DNA from: Cunninghamia lanceolata
Lineage: Eukaryota > Streptophyta > Pinopsida > Cupressales > Cupressaceae
DNA: 64,000 nt
Direction of reading: 5' to 3'
Assembly (NCBI GenBank): GCA_027924645.1
Contig: BSBN01000845.1
Coordinates: 2,728,001-2,792,000, forward strand
This document shows, piece after piece, positions 46,751 through 58,373 of the stretch; positions within the stretch are counted from its first letter, which is position 1, and each line of letters starts with the position of its first letter. The notes under the pieces were generated by a model. That model did not search any database and was not told the origin of the DNA. It saw only the letters and a list, made by a program, of their open reading frames with translations. Position numbers and translations under genes: made by a program.

Positions 46751-47230
46751 GTGAACACCGACTGTGATAATTTCAGAGTTGTCTCAGATGTTAAAGAAGG
46801 TAAAGAGGGAGACATGTGCATTCAAAAGTCTGGTCAACAGGGCCTCTGGACCATGTATTTTGATGGAGCTTGTTCAAAGGAAGGCTCTGGTGCTGGGATT
46901 GTATTTCTATCTCCATCTGGTAAACTTCTAAAATTCTCTTTCTTGTTGAAGTTTGCCTATACATATAATATTACAGAGTATGAGGCTCTGTTATTAGGAT
47001 TGAATGTCGCTTTGAGGCATGGAATTAAGATGCTCAAGGTGTTTGGTGATTCGGAGCTTATTGTTTCCCAAGTTAGAAATAAGTATGCATCAAAGAATAA
47101 GAGGTTAAAACAATATAAGCATGTTGTTTGGGATATAATAGAATTGTTTGATGCATTTTCAATAAATTAGATAGAGAGATCAAAGAATGTCAGGGCAGAT
47201 TTTCTAGCTAATGTAGCTATAAGGCCAGAT
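46751..47230 (+). pseudogene. Second, archaeal-like RNase H placed before RT
   Basis: The domain shows all four acidic positions of an RNase HI fold: Asp in LWTMYFDGACSKEGSGAGIV, Glu in NITEYEALLLGLNVALRHG, Asp in KVFGDSELIVSQVRNKYAS, and, after a TAG at 47168, Asp in RSKNVRADFLANVA. This sequence type is the extra (archaeal-like, aRH) RNase H of the plant Tat lineage. In the Tat arrangement I know best it lies between the Ty3 RNase H and integrase. Here it lies between protease and RT, and a normal Ty3 RNase H still follows RT. The region 47231-47560 to RT is an in-frame linker with one stop. Confidence 0.85.
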
Positions 47231-47560
47231 GATATAACTCTATCAGATGTTACCGATGTTGAGATCAAACTCAGGCCTATAGTGCCAGATAATGTATGCA
47301 GTTGGAAAGTATTTGATGATGATAAAGATTTACTGAGATTTCTGCATTGTATTGATGAATATGAGAACCATGAAATGGATTTTTAGAATTTTGTAGAGGT
47401 AGTAGATGGAAAAGAAACTCTCCTAGGGAAGGAAGCAATTCAGCTAAAGAAAAATAAAATCCCTAGAGGGCTAGTTGTTTTAGAGAGAGCTTTTGACAAT
47501 AGGGACCAACTCCTCACAAAGTCATCTCCAACAAACAAGAATGATTTAGAAGAGATAAAT

Positions 47561-48517
47561 TTGGGGACATCGCATGCTCCCAAAAGGGTATACATTAGCA
47601 AACAACTTAAACCACATATCAGAATTATGTTGATTGCATTACTGAGAAAGTATAAACATGTTTTTTCTTGGTCATATGAGGACTTGAAATCCTATAGAGA
47701 GGATCTATTCCAGCATGAGATCCCATTGAACCCTGAAGCTAAACCATTTAGACAAAAGCAAAGGCCTATCAACCCAACCTTAGCTCCAAAAATGCAAGAG
47801 GAACTCATGAAGCTTAGGGAGGCTGGAATAATCATGCCTATCAAACATTCAACTTGGGTCTCTAACCTTGTCCCAGTCAGAAAAAAGAATGGTGACATCA
47901 GACTTTGTGTGGATTTTAGAAATTTAAATGTGTCTTCTTTGAAAGACAATTATCCATTGCCAAACATGGAGGCCATGTTGCAGAAGGTGATTGGCTGTGA
48001 GCTTCTATCTATGATGGATGGATTCTCAGGATACAATCAAGTGAAGGTGAAGGAATCAGAACAATTCAAGACTGCTTTCACTACTCCATGGGGAACCTAT
48101 GTTTATGTAAGGATGTCGTTTGGATTGACAAATGCAGGTGCCACATTTCAGAGGGCCATGGATGTTGCTTTTGCAAGATTGATTGATTCAATCTTGGCTG
48201 TGTATCAAGATGACTTAACTGCCTTTTCAAAGAAAGAAGAACAGCACTGTTTGCATTTGGAACAAATTTTTATTAGAGCATTAGAGTATGGCATCTCACT
48301 CAACCCAAAGAAATGTGCTTTTGGGGTTATGGAAGGAAAACTGCTTGGACACATTATTTCCAAGGATGGAGTCAAGATTGATCCTGAAAGGGTAGCTACA
48401 ATTGACAAAATTTAGATCCCAAAAATAGTGAAAGGGGTTCATTCATTCTTTGGACAAATTAATTTTGTTAGGAGATTTGTTCCTAACTTTGCAGAGACCA
48501 CCTAGGGGATCTCTAAA
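47561..48517 (+). pseudogene. Tat-like reverse transcriptase with YQDD active site
   Basis: Motifs in order: LLRKYKHVFSWSYEDL, EIPLNPEAKPFRQKQRPINP, LREAGIIMPIKHSTWVSNLV, KKNGDIRLCVDFRNLN, LLSMMDGFSGYNQVKV (Asp intact), YVRMSFGLTNAGATFQRAMD, and LAVYQDDLTAFSKK. The catalytic box has Gln where Ty3 RTs usually have Leu, Val or Ile (codon 48206-48208). The two catalytic Asp are intact. A TAG at 48413 and another near 48502 are the only breaks. The thumb follows with VHSFFGQINFVRRFVPNF. Confidence 0.92.
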
Positions 48518-51500
48518 ATGCTGAAGAAGAATGCAATTGTCAAATGGGAAGATGAAGCAACCAAATCATTTCAAGATATAAAAGAGGCAATAAAGATGGC
48601 TCCTGTACTAAAATCTCCTAATTTTTCCAAGCCATTTCAATTGTTTTCATTTGCTTCTTTCCATACTATTGTTGCATGCTTATTGCAGAAAAATGAAGGG
48701 TTTGAACAACCTATAGCTTTCTTTAGCAGGTCATTGCAGGCTACTGAATTGAAGTATGATATAATGGAGAAGCAAGCATATTGTTGGTGATTGTTTTGAT
48801 GCAATCATAACAGTAAGTTAAAATTCACATATAATGAACTGAAACTATACTTGAAAGATAAGAAGGAATCACTTAAGATTCAATTAATCCCAAGTCTACA
48901 ATGGTTCGGTTGGTCAAGTTCAGTTAGTCAATGTGAAGCTGTAATGTTCAAGGGGCCTTACATAGTTTAGGTTTGTTTGGTGGTTTAATGGACTAAGAAT
49001 ATGCAAAAGAATCATAGATTTCAACAAGTATTTTGTTCATTTGCATACAAGTGTTACTGTGTTGCAAATTCAGATGATTTTCTTGAATTATTGCAGCCTT
49101 CTTCTTTATACATTTATGAAAACTGTCTACTCTTAACTCTGTTATGCATGCTTCTTCAAATTTGAGACAATTTCCTTTAGATTTCTACGTTTTCAGCTAA
49201 ATATTTTAGATGGGTTGGGAAAAGTTAGAAAGATCTAATCTATACCTCATTTAATCTACCGAAGGATCTAATTGTTTCTGTTATGCACTATGTAAATACC
49301 ACAGTAATTTGATCAAATCCACAGTAAAAAACCTTAAATGCAAGTTCTGAGCATTTTCACAAACATACATTTAAAATTGCAAGCTCTCAAAGAAAATATT
49401 TCAAAACACAAAGAAGAGCAGGAGAACACTTAGAAGATAGATGTAGAACTCCAGATTCTATTGAATTAGAAACGAATAGTCATACATGATTTACAATGTA
49501 GGAATGACTCTTAGTTTCATTGATCATACTACAGAGAACTTACAAGCTTTACAGATACAGTAAGGTAGCCAGACATTCCACGCGCACCTCACTGCAGACA
49601 AACAGGCGACCTCCTTCTTCTACTTCTAATCTAAACTAAGCTAACTTGCTGTGTTTTCCTAAAAATCTCTGTGTAGCCCCTGTTGTAAAGTATTACAGTG
49701 TAGAGAGGCACAATATAAAGACATTCTGATTGTCCTCACTACAGCAAAAAACCTAACTAAACCCCTGGTTCAAACCCCTGGTTACAGCAATAAATACAGG
49801 TGAACCAGTTCTTCAAAATATCTCTGAGCAGTGTTAAATCTGGGCGAAATATTGCCCCTTCTAAGAAGTTCCAGCAGCTTGGCAATAACTTATGTTTGTC
49901 TGTTGTAGTAATACTCTCAGCTGCAACTCTGTCCTCCATTGGGTTGGCCTTGACTTCTTCGCACTTCATCTTTATCTTCCTGCTCCAGAGATCGGATTTC
50001 CTTCCTCCATGAGGTCACTATGATCAAGTTCCAGCTGCCTCCTCAACTGCAAGCCTACAAGACAAGACAAGCAATAAGTATCACATTTATCACATAAACA
50101 GCAGGAAATTAAAATAATCGTTTAAATCTAGGTGACTGTGCAAAAAATATGGAAATCGGGTCCAAAATACTTCCAAAACACGTTCAAAACATATACAGAC
50201 TGCTCAAAACCTATCGGGTCAACTATCACTGACCAAAAAAAATGCCACAGGCACCAAAAAATGGTTTAAAATTCCTATCGCTTCATTCCTCCTCGCCCAT
50301 CGGCATGATAACCGCTATCGGTGAGCCTCAAAATTCCCTAGCCGACGTTCGTTATTTGGCTGATGGCCTTTTTCTATTGTTTACCTCTCGTTTCCTTCCA
50401 TCGGCATGTCTTACATTATTGGCGTGTCAAAAAACAATTCTGCCGATCATTATGGTTTGGCCGATGGCCCTTTTCCTTCGTTCATCCTCTATCGGCGAGA
50501 GCTATGCCGATACAGCCCCAGCGGCCTGTATTTCTTTCTTATCGGTGAGAGATTCACCATCGGCGAACTCCAAATTCTTTCCACCGATCGCCCCTATCAT
50601 ACCGATGTCCTTACATCAGTGTGACTCCTACCGATGTCCCCTCCTTCGTTCGTTATCGGCGAGAGATCGCCCATCGGTGAACTCCAAACCTCCTACGCCG
50701 ATGCCTCTTGTTATACCGATAGCCCTTTATCGGCGTAAGTGTTGCCGATGTCAGTTGTTAGTTCTATCGGCGAGAGATCCCCTTTCGCTCAGATATTTCT
50801 AAATACTGCCGACGGTGCTTGTTATGCCGATGGCATACCATCGGCGAGACCACGTGCTTCGGGGTGACCATTTCAAACTTGGCCAACATTGAATGTTACA
50901 CCGATGGCAACAGGCCATCGGTGAGAGACCTTACTTCGGCGACATATATTTGAACTCCGCCGATCACATATGTTAGGCCGATGGCCTCTTCGCCATCTTT
51001 CCTGCCTAAGCCTTGAACCCGAACCATTGAATTTGAACCATTGAACCCCGAACCCTTTGAACCAAAAAAGAAAAAAGGTTCAACGTTGTAAAAACACTGC
51101 CAATGAATGAATAATGGCGATCAAAGTGTTTGATGCATTTCTGCAAAACAGTTAAATGTGAGATACAGAGTGGAACCCAGACAAAATTGCCCATGACCTG
51201 GAACCACTAAATATGAATTTTTCAAAATTTTAAATGAATGCCAACAAGAAAAAAAGGCAAACAATTGACTGTTTATCATGCAAACCCTGATAGTACATTT
51301 TACCTAAGTGATCATAACTTGCAAAATATGATGAATTTTAAGACGGTTCAAAAAGCAACCCTGGCTCATTTTTCACAAGGAATCCAACCATATTATGCAA
51401 TGGTACTGCAAATGCATTTTTCCATATTTTTAACAAGGCTTGCAAATTGACTCCTTTTTTCCCTTTACCACCAAACACAAGCAGAAGCAAAAAGCAAAGC

Positions 51501-51731
51501 AACAGCAGGGGTCCCCGTTTTGCTAAGGGGCAAAATGGGGCGTGTTGTGAACATCACAACACATATGTGTTGGTTAGAGTAGTGAAGAGCTTCAGACCTT
51601 ATTTGGTGGGCTCTCAGATAATTCCATATGTGCCTCATGCAGCAGTCAAGGATATCTTCACTCAGCAGGAGGTAACTAGAAGAAGATGCAGGTGGATAAA
51701 TAAACTACAAGAATTCAACATTGAAATATAG
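48518..51731 (+). pseudogene. Tat-like Ty3 RNase H, split by a solo LTR
   Basis: The left part (48518-48781) has WEDEATKSFQDIKEAI and IAFFSRSLQATELKYDIMEK followed by QAY. The right part resumes at about 51567 with VLVRVVKSFRPYLVGSQIIP and AAVKDIFTQQE. Deleting the insert plus one TSD joins the halves in frame. The usual catalytic Asp of the Ty3 domain is not obvious: the site reads FQLFSFASFHTIVACLLQKN. The domain may therefore be catalytically degraded, as proposed for elements in which an extra RNase H has taken over. Beyond it, the linker to integrase (51732-52037) has stops near 51729, 51909 and 52014. Confidence 0.87.
48782..51561 (+). mobile_element. Solo LTR inside the Tat-like RNase H, TSD CATAT
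   Basis: Starts TGTTGGTGATTG and ends GAACATCACAACA, with CATAT at 48777-48781 and 51562-51566. The 2780-bp insert has no retroviral coding frame. A dense ATCGGCGAGA/CCGATGGC module array lies at 50270-50990 and a TTGAACC run at 51010-51080. It interrupts a frame that otherwise lacks frameshifts. Confidence 0.92.
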
Positions 51732-53102
51732 ATTACAAAGCTGGTAAGGGGACAAGGTTTGGCAAAGGTAATGACAGAATCAAATCTGGAAGCATGCCAG
51801 GTGAATGTGGTGCAAAATAAAACTGTCAGTATATCAGAACCTGATTGTTATAAGGACATCGTATATTACTTGCAGAATTTGAATTGTCCTTCCCACTTCA
51901 GTGATAGTTAGAAAAGGACTTTGAAGTTGCATGCAATCAAATACATAATTCTTCAGGGAGAGCTGTATTGGAAGAATCCTGAGGGTGTACTACTCAGATG
52001 TGTGAAAGAGGATTAGGCTGCTGATATTCTAAATGACATGCACAGTGGAGTATGTGGTGGACATTATACTGCCCAAACAACATCCCACAAAATTCTTAGA
52101 GCAGGCTACTGGTGGCCAACTCTTTTCTCAAATGCACATAGAATGGTAAGAAGGTGTGATCCTTGCCAGAGGTTCTCAGGAAGGCTAAAATACGGAGGTG
52201 CATTGCCCCTTAAGACTATAACTATAGAAGCTCCATTTCAGCAATGGGGAATTGATTTTATAGGGGAAATCTCAGAAAAATCAAGTGGAGGGCACAGTTG
52301 GATTCTGGTTGCCACTGATTATTTCACCAAATGGATCGAGGCCATCCCAACCAAAAGAGCTACTAGCAAAGTGGTGATGGATTTTATTCTAGAAAATATT
52401 ATTATTAGATTTGGAGTACCGGTAAAATTAGTCACAGATAATGCTATGTGCTTCAGGTCTGGTGAATTTACTGATTTTTGCAGTAATTATGGAGTTAATT
52501 TGTTACATGCATCACCATATCACCCACATGGAAATGGTCAAGCTGAGTCGAGGAACAAAAGCCTCATGAAGATTGTAAAGAGAATGGTAGGTAAAAACAA
52601 AAGGGCTTAGGATTCAAAGCTGAAAATGGCATTGTGGGATGACAAAATAACAGTCAAGAAAGCAACTGGAAGATCTCCTTTTGAATTGGTATATGGTGTA
52701 GTGGCTAAGTTGCCCATAAACAACTTTTTTCCAGTTTACAAATTCATACAAGAAAACATGGAGGAGATCAGAGATCCAATGACTGAAAGAATCAATCAGC
52801 TGGTTACACTAGATGAAATGAGAAGGGAGGCACAGAAAACAAACATCAAAAGACAGGAAAGGGTAAAATATATGTTTGATAAGAGAACTACAGAAAGAAA
52901 GTTTCAGAGAGGTGATTTGGTTCTTGTATGGAATGCAAGGAACTAGGATAAGGGCAAACACAGTAAATTTGAGCCCTTGTGGGTGGGCCCGTATCAAATC
53001 AGTGACATTCATGGAGGAGATTCTTACTATCTCCAGGCCCTAAGTGGTGAATTGTTGGAATTGCCAGTGCACAGTCAGTTCCTGAAGCTTTACTTCTTAT
53101 AA
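51732..53102 (+). pseudogene. Tat-like integrase
   Basis: The HHCC zinc module is present: MHSGVCGGHYTAQTTSHKIL, then CDPCQRF. The DDE core is intact: QWGIDFIGEISEKSS, KLVTDNAMCFRSGEFTDF, and GNGQAESRNKSLMKIV with its Glu. After a TAG near 52608 the C-terminal domain follows (MALWDDKITVKKATGRSPFE, later FQRGDLVLVWNARN), another stop near 52945, and a final TAA at 53100-53102. There is no chromodomain. It would insert the cDNA into the chromosome. The region 53103-53259 to the 3' LTR shows no obvious polypurine tract. Confidence 0.92.
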
Positions 53103-53259
53103 GGGTTATCTTCTGTGCACATTGTAAACTAAATGTAAATATTTTGTACATGCCCTGTATAGTCGGTCGTGTTGTGAGTTTTGGGTTTTGTCTAGCCTGC
53201 CCCGGAGTTGCTTGGTTCTCACTAAAGTCTTGCGTCTGCACGTCCCCAGTCGGAGCCAC

Positions 53260-55874
53260 TGGTGGTGTTCACCTAGGATTAGGGTTTTGATTCAAGTTTG
53301 TAGATTCCTACGTGTGTTTCTTCAAACCCTTAGTGCCCTAGTTTAAATTGTTCCTCCATCTACATGGAGTGTTTTACCACCTTTTTCTTGTTGCACTCAT
53401 GAAAAAGGTTAAGTCTTGTATATGCAAATGCAGGTTGCGTGTGGGCAGGCTTTTGAAATCTTAATCGGCTTCCATAAAATGTTGAAAATTTGAGTTATAT
53501 GCATGTTTCAAGTGTATATCGGGTTGCATATACATTAGTGGAATCTTTCACAAGACTCCCGAGACTATTCTGCACTTGTATGCCTTTTCAATTGCATATC
53601 GGGTTCAAGGTGGAAGATACATTGAGGGAATATTTTGTAGAAGATCCTGTGTTTGTATGTGCAAGAATGAATGTATGCTGATAATACATCGGGTCTTATG
53701 CAATGAAAAATATACAAGGAGGCTCGATATACATCTGCTACAGTGTAAAGGTTCATCGCCAGCATATACAATGAAAAATATACAAGGGTGAATGTATCTC
53801 TAACATACAAGTCAACATGCAGGCGTTGAAAGATACAAGGATAGTATGTATTTATCGAATATTCCGTCGCAGATTCTGCAGTTGTATAAAGGGGTTTGTA
53901 TATTTGTGTTTGTATATTTGACATACAAACAAATATACATTTGCTACAGTGCAGCAGAGGTGATGCATGTGGTAGGGCCCGCGGGCATATACAAACAGGT
54001 TTGTATATTCAGCATGTAGGAGAAGCAGATACAAGGTTGAATGTATGTTTAACATACATTGGTGACATACAAGAGGGAATCTATGTCGTATATTCTTTGA
54101 AGATTCCTTGCTTGTATGTTAGGGGATTTGTATGTCTGCATATACAGGCAAATATGCAAAAGGAGAGACATGCAATCCAGACGCAATGGAGGAATAAGGT
54201 GCAGTGAATGAAATTTGGTGTCCATGGGTTGTATAAAGCACTTGTATATGTTGATATACAAGCCGATATGCGGTAAAAGGGATACAAGCTAGATTTGAAT
54301 GGATTTTCAAATTGTTCTATAAACTTTGGGGTCCGCCTTGTATATCAGACAGTTGTATATGCATTTTGCATATACAGGGATTTTGAAAGGTGAATAAGTG
54401 GTGTTTGTATATGCTTTTGGGCATGCATATACAAAGCGATAAAGGCAAAATATAGGTGCGAAAGGCTAGCGTTAGAATCATGGGGTTCCCACATGGCACG
54501 ATTTCGTTGGCTGGTGGCTCTTCAGACATATTTTGGGACCGTTGATCTCGACGATGGGTTTTCAGATCGACGGTCGGGTTTTGAGCTTTCAGCGATGGTT
54601 TTTTCCTTGTGTCCGCGGTCATTTTTGAGCGGGAATTTTTCATGGGTGCGCTGTTACTATTTTCGGGAGGAGCTTCTGGTGGTTGAGCCATTAATGGCTA
54701 GATTACAGACAGGTGTGGGCTGATGGTTGAATGGTCAAGTACTAGGATTTATGACAGAGAGTCTTCCAGTGGCAGCACAGGGCTCGAGCTCAACCACTCC
54801 TCGCCCTCCTCGTGCTTCTTCCTGTTTTATCCCCTACTGCATTTATTATTTTGAGCACCATCTCTGGTGCATTGTGTGGCAGGAATTTTGACCTCGCCTT
54901 GTAATTAATTTTTGTGAAGTACACCTTCTTGTTGTTTTAAGAAAACGGTGTTACTCTTTTGTGGTGGTTGAAAACTGGACAAACTTCTAGCTCTGTGATA
55001 CAATACAACTTAGTTGGTGGCCCTATCCTGAAAGTTCTATGAGTTTATGAGTCTCATGTTGTATGTTTCATGCATAAATTAATTGGTTTCATGCTGTTTT
55101 ATATGAGAAATGCACTGATTGCAGTGTTTAATCATTTGTCTCCAAGTTGCGGCTGTATTTTCTTTTGAGTCTAAATAGCTAAGGGTTATTTATGATTTAG
55201 GAATATGGGTTTTCTGTATTGAATGTTTAATCTCTTACCTTTGTTCAAGGAACAAATTAAAAGTTCCAGATTAATCATTAAGAAAATATGTTGCAGTAGG
55301 GATTCCTTTAAGTATGAATGACTAAACACTCTATTTTGGGAGAAATCTGTAAGGCAGATATAACAAAATCCCCTTGATACCCAGTCTTTAGTACATCTTT
55401 ATGCTGACCATTCACATGTGTATGTCTACTGACTCCGAGCCTTGGATAGGCACCAATCTAGCCTTGCATTGAGGTTACACTCCAGGTTCTAGTTTCGCAT
55501 CCAAATATAAATCAAACTCAAACTTCATAAACAAACCTTTTAGGACATTAGAAGTAGTTTTAGGATCCAAAATCCTCTGTCTACAACTGAACATAGGCCC
55601 AAAGCTAGCCCCTTTGCACTTATCTCACAGTTTTGGTCTGCTTAATAGAGATTTATCTGCTTTGTGTCAACATCCCAGCAAATATGTAGATGCATTTTAT
55701 AGATGTTGAATAGGGAATACCCCCCTTGGTTTTGCAGAGCCTAAAGAAGAGGAGATATTTATAGAGTCTATCTCCTACACTGTTGGCCCCTGGCCCAGGA
55801 ATCCTATTGATCAATGATGGCTACCTTGTAGGGATGACTGGGAATAAGCATCTAGTCTGGGAAAATAACCAACA
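53260..55874 (+). repeat. 3' LTR of the Tat-like element
   Basis: Matches 41055-43674 along its whole length, with about 6-7% differences in the first 91 bp, mostly transitions. Ends AATAACCAACA before the TSD GAATG. Keeps the TTGTATATGC hairpins (about 54355-54377, 54405-54436). Confidence 0.93.
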
Positions 55875-55879
55875 GAATG

Positions 55880-56722
55880 AAGGATCATCTGATGTATGCA
55901 ATGAAGCTGAGGAAGAAGAAGCAAACTTTGTGAGAAAGCTGAAAAAAAGGATCAAGAAACTATAAAGGTAAGCTACCTTTCAAATTCTTTAATTGTGGAA
56001 AATTTGGGCATTATGCTTCTAAATGTCCTTTTGGAGAAAATGAAAATAGTAGCAAGGGTTTCAAAAAGAACAACTTCAAGGGGAACCTCCTTTCCAAAGA
56101 AGACTACAACTCTGCAGAAGAAGTAGACCACTACTCATCAGATGATGATAAAGGAGAATCCATATTCATGGCCATGGTGATCTCAAACAAGATTATAGAT
56201 GAAGAAAAATGTGAAGTTAATTTTCAAGGAGAACTTGTTTCCACTCTTGAAGATTTGGAAGATGCAAGGAAAGAGAATCAAGAAAATAGAGTTCTGATTG
56301 AAGATAAGACAAAAGAGTGTGCAAGACTTCAGAAAGAAGTTTTGTCCCTCAAAAGGGAATTGGAAAGGGAAAACCTTGGAAGTTTAGATGTCACTGATTA
56401 TGCAGATGTCATCATGCCTCAAGGTAGATCTTCTCATGCAAGACAACTCTTCATAAATAGGTTCAATCATGCTTTCTTTGGTTATTGCTTTGTCTACAAC
56501 AAATTTGGTCAAAAGGCTATAGATTGCAAGTCTGAAATGAATAGAAGAAATCTTGTAAATAAGAATTCTCTTGCTTCACTACTGGATGTCAATGTGGTAT
56601 GTCAAATTTGCAACAATGTTGGACATATGGCAAGATATTACAGGTGTGGTTTTGCCAAATTAGAATCTCAGATAACTGATGTCACTGAGCAAGACAAGGA
56701 GAATAAATCTTCCAAAAGATAG
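55880..56722 (+). pseudogene. gag: Copia gag, C-terminal part with coiled coil and degenerate knuckles
   Basis: Resumes the gag cut at 41054. An acidic stretch (NEAEEEEANFVRKLKKR) is followed, after a +1-type shift near 55966, by the knuckle FFNCGKFGHYASKC, whose first Cys is Phe. A charged coiled coil comes next (ELVSTLEDLEDARKENQENR onward), then CFVYNKFGQKAIDC (Cys to Tyr, His to Gln) and CQICNNVGHMARYY (last Cys to Tyr). All three knuckles carry substitutions. A TAG at about 56720 ends the open stretch, after which the frame runs into protease. Confidence 0.85.
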
Positions 56723-57310
56723 GAGACAAACAATGAAGTTGAAAATTCAATGATTGTCCAAACAACATTTCATGCTCAAAGGCAAACAAATCTCTGGGTG
56801 ATAGACAGTGGATGTACAAATCACATGATAGGTGATAAGAGAAAATTTATTAATCTTGGTAAGTGCAATGGTGGTTCAGTCTAGTTTGGAGACAATTCAT
56901 CTACAAAGACCACTAGAAAAGGTACCATAAGTATTGATGGTAAATCTAAAACACTTGATGTTCTTTATGTAGAAGGTCTCAAGCATAATCTTCTCAGTGT
57001 AAGTCAAATGTGTAGAAAAGGATATAATCTCATATTTCATGATCAAGGGTGTGAAATCAGAAGAGCAAAGTCTAGAAAATTGGTGGTAGAAGGTTCTAGA
57101 ATAGAGAGCAATTTTTATAACCTAAAGGGAGTCGATGAAAGAACTTGTCTTCTAGGACAAACAAAAGAATGTTGTCTGCATGGAATAAAAGAATGGGGCA
57201 CATCAACTTTGATAATATTGTGAAGATCATCTCCATGCAAGCAGTAAGAGACTTGCCAAGTATCATCAAGCCTGCAAGAACCTTATGCAAGGAATGTCAA
57301 ATGGCGAAGC
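56723..57310 (+). pseudogene. Copia protease and GAG-pre-integrase region
   Basis: The active site is intact: LWVIDSGCTNHMIGDKRKF (Asp-Ser-Gly at 56804-56812). The Copia signature VLYVEGLKHNLLSVSQMCRK and GYNLIFHDQGCEI follows. A frameshift lies near 57150, then the GAG-pre-integrase zinc motif HKRMGHINFDNI with CKECQMAK. One stop lies near 56881. The protease would cut the Gag-Pol polyprotein. Confidence 0.9.
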
Positions 57311-58094
57311 AGACAATTATAAGATTCAAGTTCAAGGAGTATTCATCTACAAGGCCATTACAACTGGTTCATACTAAGCTATGTGGACCCACTAGGACAA
57401 AGAGTCTACAAGGTGAGAGGTATTTCATGTTGCTTATTGATGATTTCTCTAGAATGACATGGGTTATCTTTTTGAAAGAAAAATCATAAGCTTTCAGTAG
57501 GTTTAAGATTTTCAAGTCGATGGTTGAAAATGAAATGCATGCTAGAACCAAGTATCTAAGGTATGATAGAGGTAGTGAGTTAACATCAAGTGAGTTTGAG
57601 TAATTTTGTGAAGAACATGGAATAAAGAGGCATTAATCTGCTACAAGAACTCCTCAAAAAATGGAGTAGTGGGAAGAAAGAATAGAATAGTTCAGGAGAT
57701 GGCTAGAACAATGTTGAGTGAAGCCAAGTTGCCCAATACATATTGGAAAGAGGTAGTCCATACTGTTGTCTACATTCTTAATAGAGGACAACTAAGAGTG
57801 CACAATACTAAGACACCTTATGAGCTATGGTATGGAAGACCAACATCAATCAAATATTTGATAGTTTTTGGAAGCAAATGCTACATCAAAAGAAATGAAG
57901 AAGGCCCAGGAAAGTTTGACTCAAGAGCTAATGAAGGAATCTTTCTTAGATATTCAACTAAGAGCAAAGCCTACAAATGTTGCAACAAAAGGTTGAAGAA
58001 GATAGTTGAGAGTGCAAATGTTAGGGTTGATGAAGAGTCACACCAAATCACAAATGAGCAAGAATATTGTTGGTACGATGACCTGTCTACATAG
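57311..58094 (+). pseudogene. Copia integrase, catalytically broken
   Basis: The core reads PLQLVHTKLCGPTRTKSLQG, YFMLLIDDFSRMTWVIFLKE, YDRGSELTSSEFE and GVVGRKNRIVQEMARTMLSE. The first and third catalytic acidic positions appear lost: Lys stands in HTKLCGP, where Asp is usual, and Gly in VVGRKNR, where Glu is usual. Stops lie near 57488 and 57601 and a frameshift near 57660. The downstream Copia segment (TPYELWYGRPTSIKYLIVFG and CYIKRNEEGPGKFDSRANEG) is clear. Confidence 0.9.
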
Positions 58095-58373
58095 AAGAAG
58101 AAGAAAAAGTTGAAGAAAAGGAAGAAACTCAAGAGAAGTCTACGAAGACTCCTGCCAAGTATGTTTAGAAGATTCATTCAGAAGATGAGATCATTGAGAC
58201 AAGAATGATGGAGTACAAACAAGAAGAAGATTTGTAAGAACAAATGAATAAGTAAGATTCTCTTTACTGTCAAAGTAGAATCTAAAAAATTTGTTGAGGC
58301 CAGCAAGGATGAAGGTTAGGTACAATCTATGGAAGAATAATTAAATCAGATAGAGATGAATTAAACTTGGGAG
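58095..58373 (+). other. Low-complexity linker between Copia integrase and RT
   Basis: A purine-rich K/E-coding linker with several stops, typical of the variable segment between the two domains. No separate feature is present. Confidence 0.5.

Larger units (their letters stand above)
41055..55874 (+). mobile_element. Tat-like Ty3/Gypsy element inserted in Copia gag; TSD GAATG
   Basis: LTRs are 2620 and 2615 bp, starting TGGTGGTGTTCAC and ending ATAACCAAYA. GAATG occurs at 41050-41054 and 55875-55879. Removing the element and one TSD joins the Copia gag in frame. Gag, protease, an extra RNase H, RT, Ty3 RNase H and integrase all read in one frame from 43919 to 53102, allowing for the solo LTR at 48782. 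About 14 stops and no frameshift are seen. No chromodomain follows integrase. The Tat assignment rests on the dual RNase H and the primer-site type. Confidence 0.93.

Noticed and set aside
50242..50802. Plus-strand 186-codon frame in the solo LTR
   Set aside because: Covers the ATCGG/CCGAT motif array; internally repetitive peptides, no homologue recognised, no start context.
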